Positions 1 through 11,612 of a stretch of 64,000 nt of DNA are shown here, piece after piece (position 1 is the stretch's first letter; each line of letters begins with the position of its first letter). The position numbers were made by a program, and so were the translations under genes. Below the pieces are notes generated by a model. It was not told where the DNA came from and did no database searches. It worked only from the letters and a program-made list of their open reading frames with translations. Source of the DNA: Brachynemurus nebulosus (Eukaryota > Arthropoda > Insecta > Neuroptera > Myrmeleontidae); NCBI GenBank assembly GCA_035578155.1, contig JAPWDM010000016.1, forward strand, positions 8,041,044 through 8,105,043, read 5' to 3'.

Positions 1-1197
1 TGTTGGGAATTAAAATTTGGTGGTTAATTTTTCAAAAGGGGAGTAAAAAATAATATATATTAAAAATTTATTTACAGATTTCAAACCTACGTAAAAATAT
101 CTAATTGACCTGCTTTCACCTCATTTCCTAATATTAAGTCTAGGGTTATATAATTAGAGGGTAACTGTGTCGACATAATCGTACTATTAGAATAACGTAG
201 TATTGAAATCAGGTTTGTTCTGTAACATTTAACTTTCATCAGAATCGATAGACTTTGTAAAATAATTAATAAATTTTTAAAATGACGATGTAACAATATG
301 TATGTATTGAAGTAGCAGATAACATTAAAATATGTTTTTTGATAAGCTGATTTAAAATAAAAATTGTAATGAATAATTTCACAAAACTTTCTGCGGACTG
401 ACGAAATACTTTCGCGGACCTGCGGTTGAGAAACACTGGTGTAGGTAGTGACCGATATAAATGTACCAAAACAGCAATTTTTGAGAAAGCGAACGACGTC
501 ACAGGCACATTTAGCAAGTATATTTACTTGTCAATAACATTAGAGGTTCTTGGAGGACATTAGTCAAGATGGTCGTCTTATAGGTGACGAAATTGAGTGG
601 ATCCTACTCAAAACATGAAGATTAGAACTTAACCAATATGTAAACCAAAATTGGTGCTTTTGTCCAGCGTGTCCACATCTAACCAATATTTTGCATTATT
701 CTGCCTAACTATAAACATATACATAAAATAACTGAATGACTGGATTCATTGCAAAATATTTAATACTATTAAAAATATAATTTTGAAAAACAAAAATCAG
801 TGGATGTCAATATGTACTGCTTAGAGTTTTCAAATCAGTTAAAATCAAACGAAAATAGTTTATTCTAATTGAAAATAACATATTTCACTTTTCTTCACAG
901 TATTGCATCATTTTTTTAACTTTGTGAAGATGAAATATTATTATGTCAAATATTTAAAAAACTAAATAAAAACCACTGATTAAGGACACTGGTGTAGTAT
1001 TGAAAAGTGTACGACAAGGACAAGAAAGAAGGAAACCTACAAAAATATTTTTTCAACTATACAAATTAATAAAAAAATTTTTTTTCATATAACATTATAA
1101 AATAAAATTAACCCTACTATTTTCTAAAATTGCTTAAAAATAATTAATTTTTTTCTCTCTGTTAAACTTTAGAAGCCGTCGTTATAAAAAATTATGT
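1..1197. other. AT-rich stretch without recognisable gene
   Basis: Only short random open frames are present. I see no protein family, RNA gene or clear repeat structure here. Confidence 0.5.
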
Positions 1198-1381
1198 TCG
1201 ATACGTATGCGTAAAGTGAGGTATCCAATAGGCTTAAACTGGGGCACTTGCTAAAGGGACTCGTGACTGACGGCTCGTGGGGGTATACAGCGCACTCGAT
1301 CGCGTTGTGTATACGTCAGTCCCTTAGACTCGTGCCCCAATTTAAGCCTACTAGAATACCCCTCCTGTGCATATGTATCGA
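1198..1381. repeat. Hairpin (fold-back) MITE-like palindrome
   Basis: The left arm (about 1198-1280) and right arm (about 1300-1381) are near-perfect reverse complements. Both carry TAGGCTTAAAYTGGGGCAC and AGGGACT, and the centre also pairs (GTATACA...TGTGTATAC). The whole unit could fold into one long hairpin. It is more GC-rich than its surroundings, as expected for a mobile fold-back element. No TSD was identified. Confidence 0.6.
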
Positions 1382-1756
1382 AAATAACTATTTTACTTCC
1401 TAAAATACCACTTTTATTTTTGAAACTTTGATAATATTGTTTCGAACAGTCAGTTGTTAATTTTCAAACAGGATAAAAATTATATTCGATAGATGCCTTA
1501 TATACTAATTTTCTCTGTCTGCATTAATCCATGTGTCTATATTTAATTATTTATGAAGCGTCGTCATAAGTCAGCTGCACGGGGGTGTTCGGAAGCACGG
1601 GGCCTTGTGCGGTGCACTATTTGCACCTACCTCTGACCGACCCTAAATATAACATTTATCAGGCTTTAATTTAAGAAATTTAGTATATTACAATAAAATA
1701 AAACAAAAATAAACAAGCTTAAAAAATCGGGTTTCTACAAATTAAACTATTAAGAC

Positions 1757-2421
1757 TGTAAAGGTTTTTACATCGGGCAAACTAACAGGCACTTTGAAAC
1801 TCGGAGATCAGAGCATTTGATGTCGTATTCGCTCCGAGCCGAAAGTATAGCTATCTATATCAAGTGATCATTTAACAATTTTTCAGGACGGCTTACTATT
1901 ATAAATGAATGAAAAATATTTTAAAAAACTTAAATTTGTTAAATAAAAGCCATATGCTAATTTTACCTTAAACATGTCTTAAAATGGAAGGGTTTTCGGT
2001 AATTAACTAAGAAAAAGTATAAGAGGTAATTTTTATGATATTTTTTTTTTAAATTTCAAAATAAAGTGACGTTTGATAGAGGGTTACAAATAATTTTTTT
2101 TTATTATTTTGTAGAATTTGGTAAACAGGCATAGTAATAAGTACTCCCTTTGAAAAAACCAGTATTTTTTTTTTTTAAAATACTAGTTTTAACAAAAAAA
2201 CTAGTAAAAGTGTGTACAAAGAGTGTCCGGATAAACTAACATATTTGTCCACCTTAAGCGCTATAGTCGAATTTTGTATCCCCTCCAGGCAAAAGCTCAT
2301 AGCGAATAGGAATAAGAAATTCGACTCTGCTTTTACGAGGCATTTAATTGATACCGGACACACACCAAAACGGGAAATTACAGTTTTACACGAAGTAAGT
2401 AAAGAAGGTAAGCAAGGTTAA
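1757..2421 (+). pseudogene. Penelope-like element GIY-YIG endonuclease remnant
   Basis: Codons from 1757 give a GIY-YIG nuclease core (KGFYIGQTNRHFETRRSEH). A second open piece at 2212-2421 (KKFDSAFTRHLIDTGH) matches the region that follows this core in Penelope-like retroelement proteins. About 350 bp of unrelated AT-rich sequence separates the two, and no reverse transcriptase is visible upstream. In intact elements the domain nicks DNA to prime reverse transcription. This is a decayed fragment that I read as one interrupted PLE 3' end. Confidence 0.55.
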
Positions 2422-5064
2422 CAATCCTAGAAACAACGGAAATAAATAAACATAGCTCCGATCACCTTTCAAACGATTAAACCGATATTCACAGTTCAAC
2501 TTTATTTTCAATATTATTATAATTTATTTAAACCATAATTTCTGTTTAAAACTGTACTTGCTATAATACTGTCTTTTGCTAATTTCAAGTTTCAATCTTT
2601 GTCGTGTGATTTGCCTTTTGTCACATGTATGTAATTTTGTCTTTCTTGATTTTCGAATTTTCTTACTACCTCTACCCCTTCCACTTCCACATCACATACC
2701 ACTCACCCTTAATAAATAATTAAATATGACGATATTATCAACGAATTTACTATAAAACATGTTTTGCCGCAATATCATTACACTTTACGTTAAGTCTGTT
2801 AAGTTTTCATATGTAGTCAAACCAAAATAAAGCACCTTTGATCCAGCAAATTTATCCCATGTTAAAACTCATATGCTCCCAATTGTTTCAAACATTCTGT
2901 ATACACATAGTAAACATATTATGTATATATTATGTAAAATGGTAAAATGTGCAGGTTATACGTATTACCAACCTGTTGATGCATAAACGTGTATACGATA
3001 GTGTGGAATGAGTGCGTGGAAGCTTCGGGGTAAGTCGCCATACCTATTTGAATTCTTTTTATTGTAATCTTGTACTGTGTGTAAATTTTGGGCATTTGTG
3101 GCCCACGTTATGGGAACATTTAGGACTATCAAATTTTAGATTGTAATAAACTGTAAATTTAAGTGTATTCGTGGATTTATTGTGTTTTATTGAACAACCT
3201 TGACACATCTTCCTACCATCCGTCGCACGGGCACATCCCGAACTAATAAGTTTGAGTTTCATGGAGTTCGAACTCTCCACGCTCGATACACTACGGGCCG
3301 TCTTTCCACAGCCGTCGTAACAATGTATTCTTTTTAGAGCCTTAGTAACTTTACGCAATAACGAAAAATTTTACATAGAATCTTTAAATAGTCTTTTACA
3401 TACTTTTTTTAATTTTTAAAAAAGTACTTCACACTTAAAAAAATAAATTTTTTCGTAGAATCTTTGAATAGGTACTATTCTGCAATACCTATACATAATT
3501 GACATAGATTAACACTAGATTTCAAAAATGTATGCCTCATTTTGGTCCAAGATCATCTTTTGTCAATTTTTACAGTAGAAGAGGAAATAAAAGAAAATAA
3601 AAAAAAAACCATTTTACATTTACCCCCACCAATGTTTTAACTCGTAGCCCCAAGGTACGTCTTCAGCTTTAACAACGATCACACAAATGATGATGATAAA
3701 TACACAAAAAATTTTTAAAGATTCGTATTCACAATACATAAATGAGCTAATATACTTACTTTGATGAGGATATGCCCGAAAAAACTCCGTTTCAGATGAA
3801 AAGTATGGCAGCAAAGAAAATTACTTCGGCATTATCGAAACATATTTAAGCATGTACCTATACACCATAAGGCTCAGATGAACTTCACATTACTAACGTC
3901 GTTTACTTCCTAGACCCTAGTCAAGAAAGGCCTCTAAAGTTAGCTTTGTAACTATTGACATTCAAAAGATAATGCAGAAGCATGGTTTTGACAATTTACC
4001 ATTTAGCCTCAGTCTCCCCTATATTTTGTACGATTCAAGTGTTTAGTTTTATTTTGAGTGTAAAATTTGCTGTCTAAGAGTGTAAAAATATTTGTTTGCA
4101 AAATATGGAAAAATGTAGATATAAATGCTATCCGGTTTTAGAAATATAGCATGTCCCAGTTTACCACAATGATATTGCTAAAATCCGAAAAAAAACACCT
4201 TACAAATTACGTTTTTTTGAGTAAATCTATGATTATTTTTTATGACAGTTTTTTTGAGTAAATCTATATTTAATAAACGAATGTTCTGTTATTACTTTGC
4301 CATTTTGAATTCACCTCTAATTGCTTTACTATTTATATACATTTTTTAAGCGCTAAATATCCCATTTTAGGTAGACTTCCCCTATCTATGTATGTATTTA
4401 GTTCCACGCGATAACACTCGAACGAAACATCCTATTTTTACGAAATTTAGTGAAAACGTTGGAAGTTCAAAAATCTTGGATGAGTTCTTCAGGCAAATAC
4501 GTTCGATGCCAGAAACCTCAAAAAAATGTTTTTTGCAAAAATTTGTCAAATTTTAATTTTTTTACACCATGACAAAGAACGAAAAAAAACACATAAGATA
4601 CGTTTTTGAACAATTTTCCTATGTAAACGGATTTTCGAGAAAAACTAATATTTGAAAACTAATAATTTCTAGGTTATGCAGAATGCTGCAACAGAGGTAT
4701 TTTTATATTCTATCACATTAAAAAGTTGTGATAATAAGTTTTAGATACAGTAAATTAAAACAACAATTTTCGTACAGTATTAATCTTGAATAATCATCAA
4801 TTTATTAAGGGCTTATCACATACATAATACATAAACATAAAATTCTTAGAATGTCGCTCATAATTATTTTTATTTCATACGAAAGAGAAAGTAATAGATA
4901 TCATCTCACATATAATATGATTCAATTTAAACAAATAAAGTCGATATAGTCGATGTGAAGTATTATACAGGTAATAGCGTAATAGGTAATAGCTTTTACA
5001 CGTTTTCAGAAAATCAATTATTGATAAGTATGTCGAAAATCACACATATACATATGATTTTCAA
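2422..5064. other. Non-coding AT-rich stretch
   Basis: Several short ORFs occur (for example 3059-3358 on the minus strand), but none shows a recognisable family or codon structure. No RNA gene or clear repeat was seen. Confidence 0.4.
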
Positions 5065-5399
5065 TACAGGTAACCCCCGAAGAACACGGTACTCGAAGAA
5101 CACGGGTACCCTTCCCCCGAATTACACGGTTTCAAACAACACGATTTTTAAGTAATTCTTCTGAAAAAGAATAAAATTCATACATTATATATTTGATATA
5201 AAGTTACTTCGGTCCTCAACGTACGCGAATATTTCCATGTGGATTACACGAATAAAAATTGTGTAAACTGAATGTGTCATTATAAAAAAAAAAAAAAAAA
5301 AAAAATGCTGGAAATAAAAGCTACTAAAATTTTTGAGAATTTTATAATGGAAATGATAACGAATATGTAGAAATTTAAATATTTAAATTTTAAATATTT

Positions 5400-5770
5400 A
5401 TTTTCGACATTGATAGTTTTCGATAACGAAAAGTAGGTTTTGACAGTCCCAATATGTTCGGAATACCCACAACGTGCTTCGCTTAAACCTTCAAAAATTT
5501 CGTTATTTTTTCGCTGCGACGCACCGCTTACGAGATATTCACGATTCAAAATTTACAATTACGAAAAGTAACGTAAATTAATTTTTTGAAAAATTTTCTA
5601 TTGCTGACTAACTCAGTGACACTAATGGAGCCTAAAGTGACCAATTATAACTAATTTATGGTTCGGAACTCGGTATCGATAATTTTCGATAACGAAAAGT
5701 AGGTTTTGACAGTCCCAATATGTTTGGAATACCCACAACTTGCTTCGCTTAAACCTTAGAGAATTTCGTT
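5400..5770. repeat. Dispersed repeat copy (GCTTCGCTTAAACC family)
   Basis: A block containing GATAACGAAAAGTAGGTTTTGACAG-like sequence, CCCACAACKTGCTTCGCTTAAACC and a run ending TTTACGAGATATTY occurs here twice. It recurs at 7437-8015 and 23905-24085. It is a dispersed family with no coding capacity that I can see. Confidence 0.6.
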
Positions 5771-5894
5771 ATTAGTCGAATTTTTCCTTGAAAAAATTAG
5801 ACTTATACAGTCTATACGACAAGAACGGTGAGAGGCGAGAGTAGGGGCGCTATCCGTTTTCGGACCCGTAGAACACGAATATGTAGAAAAAATG

Positions 5895-5897
<3 letters not shown>

Positions 5898-5950
<53 letters not shown>
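5898..5950. repeat. (AT)n microsatellite
   Basis: An uninterrupted run of about 26 AT dinucleotides. Confidence 0.95.
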
Positions 5951-5952
<2 letters not shown>

Positions 5953-6244
5953 CCGCCACCTTTTAATTTGTGTAGGGCTCCCCTATGGAAGTTAAGAGAT
6001 GAAATTTGGTAAATGGGGCTCATTTTCGAGGCACCTCATACTATCAAAGTGGGGTCAAATTTTGGGAAAATTTTTGATCCGACTCAACTTTTAAGGGGGT
6101 GGTGGGGGGCGGAAAAGCAATAAAACTTTTCCAAACCGGTTGGAAATAATGTTTCGGTCAATTATCTACAACATATCCAAAATTCAGCTTCCTAGGATGA
6201 TTTGGTGGGAGTAGAGGGGGGAAAAACGATTTTCGCTGGATCTA

Positions 6245-6850
6245 ACAGGCCCCCAGCCCCCCAGAATTAACGTAGAGGGTTGAAATTTGGTGTGTTGATA
6301 AAGTTCGAACCTAGGTTGTGCTTTTTGGAGGTTTTAATATTTTACCCCCACCCCCCTCATTTTTAAGCTACAATTTCATGCATTTTCGACGTTTTCGAAG
6401 TTTGTACCACTCGCACAGGTCACCCAAATAAACTTAGAGGGCTGAAATTTTGTATTCGAATTGAGTTAGTACCAAGGGGGTGCCTTTTGGGAGTCTCGAC
6501 TTTCAAACCCTACCGCCACCATTTTTATACCCAAAAGGACATGATTTTTCTTGTTTTTTAACAGTTTCGTTCGGGTCAAAATCTCCCCAAATAAACCTAG
6601 AGGGCTAAAATTTTGTGTACAGGTTAAGCTAATAGCCAGACACTGTTTTTTGGGGGTTTCAACTTTTAACCCTTACCCCCGCGATTTTTTCGCCAATATT
6701 TCCTTAATTTTTCGCTTGTTTTCTAACACGACTAGAGACTCTCTAAGGAAACCTAGAAGGCTGAAATTTTGTACGTGTATTCAGTTAGTATCCAGCTAGT
6801 ACCTTTTAGGGAGTCCACATTACTTTTCCCCCACTTCTTCCATTTTTACA
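6245..6850. repeat. Tandem repeat, about 160-bp period, four diverged units
   Basis: A unit beginning AGAGGGYTGAAATTTTGTRT, followed by a CCTTTTGGGAGTTT-like stretch and a C-rich ACCCCCACC block, recurs near 6272, 6437, 6599 and 6756. The units have diverged considerably. No coding potential is visible. Confidence 0.6.
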
Positions 6851-7436
6851 TCGGAATTGAATGCTATTGTTAAATGTGTTTTAAATGCATTACTTTTATT
6901 CTAAATACTAGTAGGCGAATAGTAATTTTAAAAAATTTAAAAAAAAGTGAATACAATTTTTTAACAAATGAAATACATACATATTAAGTAATTTGAAAAT
7001 GTTATTAAAGTCACTGTTTATTTATAAATTAGGAATTTTGGATTTTTATTATTTATAAAATAGAAATTTTGGATTTTTTTGGAAAGAAAAAATATCTTCA
7101 TAAAAGCCTTCCAGTTTACTATTTAAGTTCCTTTTTTAATATTTAAAAATAAAACACAAAGGCAATTGGCGGATAAGCATGGATAGAAATGCCATCGTAC
7201 GAATTGTGTTGGCTTTTTCCCTGTTAACTGCTATCGGCACAAAATTGAAATTTACTGAGATTCAGCCCTTAAAAACTTAAAACCTTTTTTTAAAGCCCCG
7301 ATCAACCGGACACTCATCATCAGTTTTGAAACCACCAAAATTACAAATCGCTTGTGGACTTTCAATTATATTTCGCTTGTAGACACTCAATACCGAAGAT
7401 GAAAGGAAAAATTCGACTTCCGTGATGGGGCTCCGC

Positions 7437-8015
7437 TGCTCACGGCGTTTTTTTTTTCGCTACGACGCACCGTTTACGAGATATTTACGATCAAAAGTTT
7501 ACGTTTACGAAAAGTATCGAAAACTAATTTTTTCGAAAATATTGTATTATTGACCAAATCAGGGGGACTAATAGAGCTTAAATTAAACAATTATACTCAA
7601 TTTATGATAAGTAGTTCGTTATCGATAATTTTTGATAACGAAAAGTAAGTTTTAACAGTCGCAATATGTTTGGAATACCCACAACTTGCTTCGCTTAAAC
7701 CAGGGGTGGCCAACCAGCGGCCCGCAGGCCGCATGTGGCACGCCTTGAACTTTCTTTGGCCCGCGAGATTCATCACACTTTACAAAGTATATTTATTTTA
7801 TAATGACCAAGGTAGTGAAAATCAATGTATTAAAAAAAATACATAATACATATATGGGAACACATAATTTTATATGCGGCCCGCGGAATTATGATGCACT
7901 TCCAAAGTGGCCCGCAGGATCATTTGGGTTGGCCACCCATGGTTTAAACCTTCAAAAATTTCGTTATTTTTTCGCTACGATGCATCGTTTACGAGGTACT
8001 TATTTGCGATCTAAG
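7437..8015. repeat. Dispersed repeat copy split by a hAT MITE
   Basis: This is the same family as 5400-5770 (TTTCGCTACGACGCACCGTTTACGAGATATTTACGA and CTTGCTTCGCTTAAAC). It is interrupted exactly within GCTTAAAC by the 7701-7941 element, so the insertion is younger than the repeat. Confidence 0.6.
7701..7941. mobile_element. hAT-type MITE with 8-bp target duplication
   Basis: The terminal inverted repeats are CAGGGGTGGCCAACC on the left and, as the reverse complement on the right, CATGGGTGGCCAACC. They are flanked by GCTTAAAC (7693-7700) and GTTTAAAC (7942-7949), an 8-bp duplication with one mismatch. The 241-bp body contains several GCGGCCCGC-type motifs. CAGGGGTGGCCAAC is a typical hAT end. 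It carries no ORF and is non-autonomous. Confidence 0.8.
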
Positions 8016-10540
8016 TTTTCAGTAAATTGTTATGATAGAGCGACTTCAGAGCTAACGAATGCTCAATTCTATTCTATTTTATTCGAAATAAATACGCATT
8101 ACATACAAATGAGTGTGTAAGTATGTAATTTAAATGGAGTTTTATATTTAACAAAATAAAATAAAACAAATCGTCAAGTGCAAGTTGTACTTGCGCTAAC
8201 AGTGTTCTGTACAATCAGTTGGTTTTGTGGATTCGTTGTAACAGGATATGAAAGTGAATGAAATATTTTTCCTAATAATGAACAAATTTTATTCCTAAAG
8301 TAAACCATATTTTCAGTTTCAAAGGATCATGTAGTTACCTTGGTCTGTTTACGCTTACAAGAAATGAAGAATGATATTTACTGAATGAAGTAAATGTAAT
8401 AAGGGTCATCCTCTTTTTCGATAATAATAAATTTTATCAGCAGTACTATTTATTATAAAAATTGTATTAGATAATAATTATAGTCAGAAAATTATTTAAA
8501 TATTGTCAATTTTTTGAATAGCTTGAATTTTTTTATTTCTATGGATACCTAACAAAATTTTACAAATTAATATTAAAAAATATTCAAGTGCAGAGATTGT
8601 AATATATGTAATTTCGTTTACAAATTTATCAGCTATTCCTTACTTCTTCTATAATTTTTAAAACTCTAGTGTAAGAAATTAGTAAAGTACCCGTTTAATA
8701 TATTATTAATACAATTGTTGATTAACAACATCTTAATCAAAGCAAAATACAGTGTTCCTTCTCAATAGTTCCGCAGAATGAAATGAGGGGAATAGTTTTT
8801 CCAGGAAATGTTGTTCTCCCACCAAAAGCCAATCGCTCGCTGGCAAGGTACAAGAATTTTTTTATGTCTAGAATCTAGATTTAAAATTTATAGTTCAATA
8901 ATTTATGACCCTGTCAAAATTAAAAACTTCAGTAGCGTCAAAATAAGTAGGTGGGTCTGAATAATATAATTTAAAAATTCAATTTAAACTAATATTTTTT
9001 ATACAACCATTCCATACAATAAAACTCTACTGTTTTATGTTTAATAAAATGAATATACAATACATAATAGATACGCATAATTAGACTACATATTACCACA
9101 TATTACGTATATGTGCGTATAGTATAATGTACCTGTACATACACAGTATTGGATCTGGATTATAATCTAATGATATCATTTTTATTGCAATCACCTATTT
9201 ATGCATGTGTTAACAAAATTCTATTTCTTTATTATTCAAAATCGAATTAAAAATTATTGAGTATTGTGTAACATTTTTCGTTTACTGATAAAATAAAATA
9301 TGTATCTCCTCATACAATTTTGTAAACTACGCTCGCTTCTCTAAATGTTTTTTCCTAATTTTTATTTTGATTAAACAAACAAATTTTTTATACCTGCTTA
9401 AGATTTGTGTTTAATTGTTTACATAATGAGGGTACCACTGAATACACTATCAGCGTATGCAGTGGATCCATCAATGCAATGCTGACTAGTTAGTCGAATA
9501 ATGATGTTACAAATTTAAGTTGTCTTACTAGATTTATTTAATTTAGGTAATTTTTCTTCCACTTAATATAAACAAAACAAACTTTTTGATTCTTAGCTTT
9601 GATGAAATAAATAAATATCAGGTGGTAACGCTCGAGTCTCAAGCTGGGGAAGCGCAACTATTGAGAGCGGAAATATTCAGAATGTGCACTGTATGTCATC
9701 AACTTTTCTTTTTGCATACCAAGGAAGTTGTGCAAGAAAATTCAGGTTTGATAATTTTCGCTCAATCTACACCTCATTCTTAATGTTCATGAATTTTTCA
9801 GATTTTTCTGAGTAATACTTCTGGTAATAAGTGCCGGGGACAGCAATTTTTATGTTTTTCTAAAAAAAAAAAAAGAAGAAAAATGGACAAAAGTATGTAG
9901 TTATATATATTACTGGATTCGGGCTTTAATAAGCTTTCGTTTGATACCCTACTCGGTGCTCTTGGGAAAAAATTTCGATTTCACTTTTCAGGTTATCCCC
10001 TAAAATTAACCCCCAAAATCGAAACTCAACTTCACATCTGCAATTAGGCCATCACACGCTATCTCGGTGCTAAGTTTCAAATTTTCGTGTTGAGTGGTTT
10101 CAGAGGAAACTGCCTGTGACACTCGGACAGACACTGAACTGATTGCATAAGTGTTCCGTATTGTCAATTTTGGCACGGAACACTAAAAATTAAAGGGAAC
10201 GTTTTTTTTTTTTTATTTTTACACTTGTAATAGAAAATGCCTATCTTTTGTGGTCTCGAACAACACGGTTTCAAAGAACACGGAACCAATTAATCGTGTT
10301 CTTCGGGGGATTGCTGTAATACTTAATATCCCATAATATGATCTAAATAATCCATTATAAGTGAAATAAACCTCAAGAAGATATCATTTAAACATGAAAA
10401 ATGTGTCTTTTGTACCTACTCTATAGTAGGCTCGGTTTTCATTGATATGTATTTAAGGAAAGAAAAGTCTCGAACAGTGGTTCTCAAACTTTTAGCCGTT
10501 AATTTTTCGTGATACAATAATGCGATACAGAAGAAACTGT
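8016..10540. other. Non-coding AT-rich stretch
   Basis: No recognisable gene. Near 9890-10190 there is a transposon-like segment ending in TTCCGTATTGTCAATTTTGGCACGGAACACT, but I could not pair its ends. Confidence 0.35.
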
Positions 10541-10832
10541 ACCCAGTAAACACTGAATATAACACTAACATAACAGAAGCAACAATATGTAACAAGTTAT
10601 ATAACAAATAGTTACACATTTGTAACATAACTACAATGTATCATAAAAGTAACAAACTTATACTGCAGCTGTTACATCAGTGCAATATAACAGCAATATT
10701 ACATAATAATATAAGGGCAATATAACTTGATTTGTGTTCCAGTTATTAGTTATTACATTACAATGTTCTCTCTATGTTATATAACATTGGTTGCATCAAT
10801 GTGATGTGTTTGTTCTATAACATTGTTATGTA
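10541..10832. repeat. Left part of a TATAACATT-type satellite
   Basis: The sequence is dominated by variants of TTATATAACA, GTAACA and GTTCTATAACATTGTTATGT. The same material continues at 15709-16290, so the LTR element at 10833-15708 split a pre-existing tandem array. Confidence 0.65.
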
Positions 10833-11232
10833 AGTTATGAACTACAATATAGCCATATCTTCATATTACACTAAATTCAACATTAGCATACGTGACAAAC
10901 AACAAGTATAATTTCAAGTGAAAGGAAAGTCCAACTTCTGACCTATATTCATTAAGTATATCCGCAGGACACACGACCAATGTCATTCCAGAAAGTAACA
11001 AGAAATTCAACCGTATATAAGTCACGATACAAATGGGCCAAGCAGCAGTTGCTCACCATCCGTCTTACCGAAGTCAGCTACGTACCAGATGGTTAACTTG
11101 AATACCGCGGCGGTGATAAAGTAAATTATTTTATTTCAAATTATATTGTAAAAAATTGTATTCTTGTAAAAATTTGTATTTTGTGAAATAAAATTCTTTT
11201 TTTAAACATAAACTTCTGCCGAGTTTATATTT
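10833..11232 (+). repeat. 5' LTR
   Basis: The LTR starts AGTTATGAAC and ends GTTTATATTT. It contains a TATA box (TATATAAG, 11014-11021) and a polyadenylation signal AATAAA (11187-11192), giving a plausible U3-R-U5 order. An AGT start with a 4-bp target duplication is typical of the gypsy/17.6/297 group. Confidence 0.9.
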
Positions 11233-11250
11233 GGCGCAGCCGGTAGGATA
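11232..11250 (+). promoter_or_regulatory. tRNA primer-binding site
   Basis: TGGCGCAGCCGGTAGGAT begins at the last base of the 5' LTR. TGGCGCAGYCGG is the type of minus-strand primer site seen in the 17.6/297/gypsy group, where a tRNA such as tRNA-Ser primes reverse transcription. The exact tRNA was not checked here. Confidence 0.7.
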
Positions 11251-11570
11251 GTGCAGGAAAATTTCGTAAACCTCCACTATCTAAGCGCTCATCGTAAAGT
11301 TAACGCGACAGTTAAACTACGAGTGTCTTTTAAGACTTTGGAGCCGAACCTACAAACCAAACAAATAAAATATACAACTCGACTGGAACACCAACAGTGG
11401 TTTGGAGCAACATATTCCCGGACAACGACATTCTCGACGGCTTATCGAGAAGTAGTGGCGATACATCAATTCACGACGGTTTATCGTGAAGAAGGTCGAC
11501 TTCGCTCAGTCAAAGTCTAGAACTGCACGTACGCTGGTTCAACTGGATATGTGGAAATCATCAGTTCTAT

Positions 11571-11580
11571 TGTTGTAAGT
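11571..11580 (+). promoter_or_regulatory. Candidate splice donor for env mRNA
   Basis: GTTGTAAGT lies in the leader just before the gag start. A matching acceptor (TGTTGTTACAG, ending near 13723) lies immediately before the env ATG. Errantivirus env is normally expressed from a spliced subgenomic RNA, so this pair is the obvious candidate. Confidence 0.4.
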
Positions 11581-11612
11581 CTTTACTTTCCTATATTATT
11601 GCATGATTTCCG

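Larger units (their letters stand above)
5067..10316. mobile_element. Possible pogo/Tigger-like element bounded by TA, heavily interrupted
   Basis: The left end at 5067 (CAGGTAACCCCCGAAGAACACGG) and the reverse complement of the right end at 10316 (CAGCAATCCCCCGAAGAACACG) form a terminal inverted repeat. Both ends are preceded by TA (5065-5066 and 10317-10318), as in the Tc1/pogo superfamily. Copies of AACACGG follow each end as subterminal motifs. The inside is full of other repeats and I could not recognise a transposase, so the two ends might belong to separate copies. Confidence 0.35.

Noticed and set aside
3059..3358. A 99-codon Cys-rich minus-strand ORF
   Set aside because: Cysteine spacing fits no zinc-binding family I know, and the surrounding sequence gives no support for a gene.
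11251..11520. An 89-codon ORF in the LTR element leader
   Set aside because: It overlaps the primer-binding region, has no family resemblance and is probably untranslated leader.
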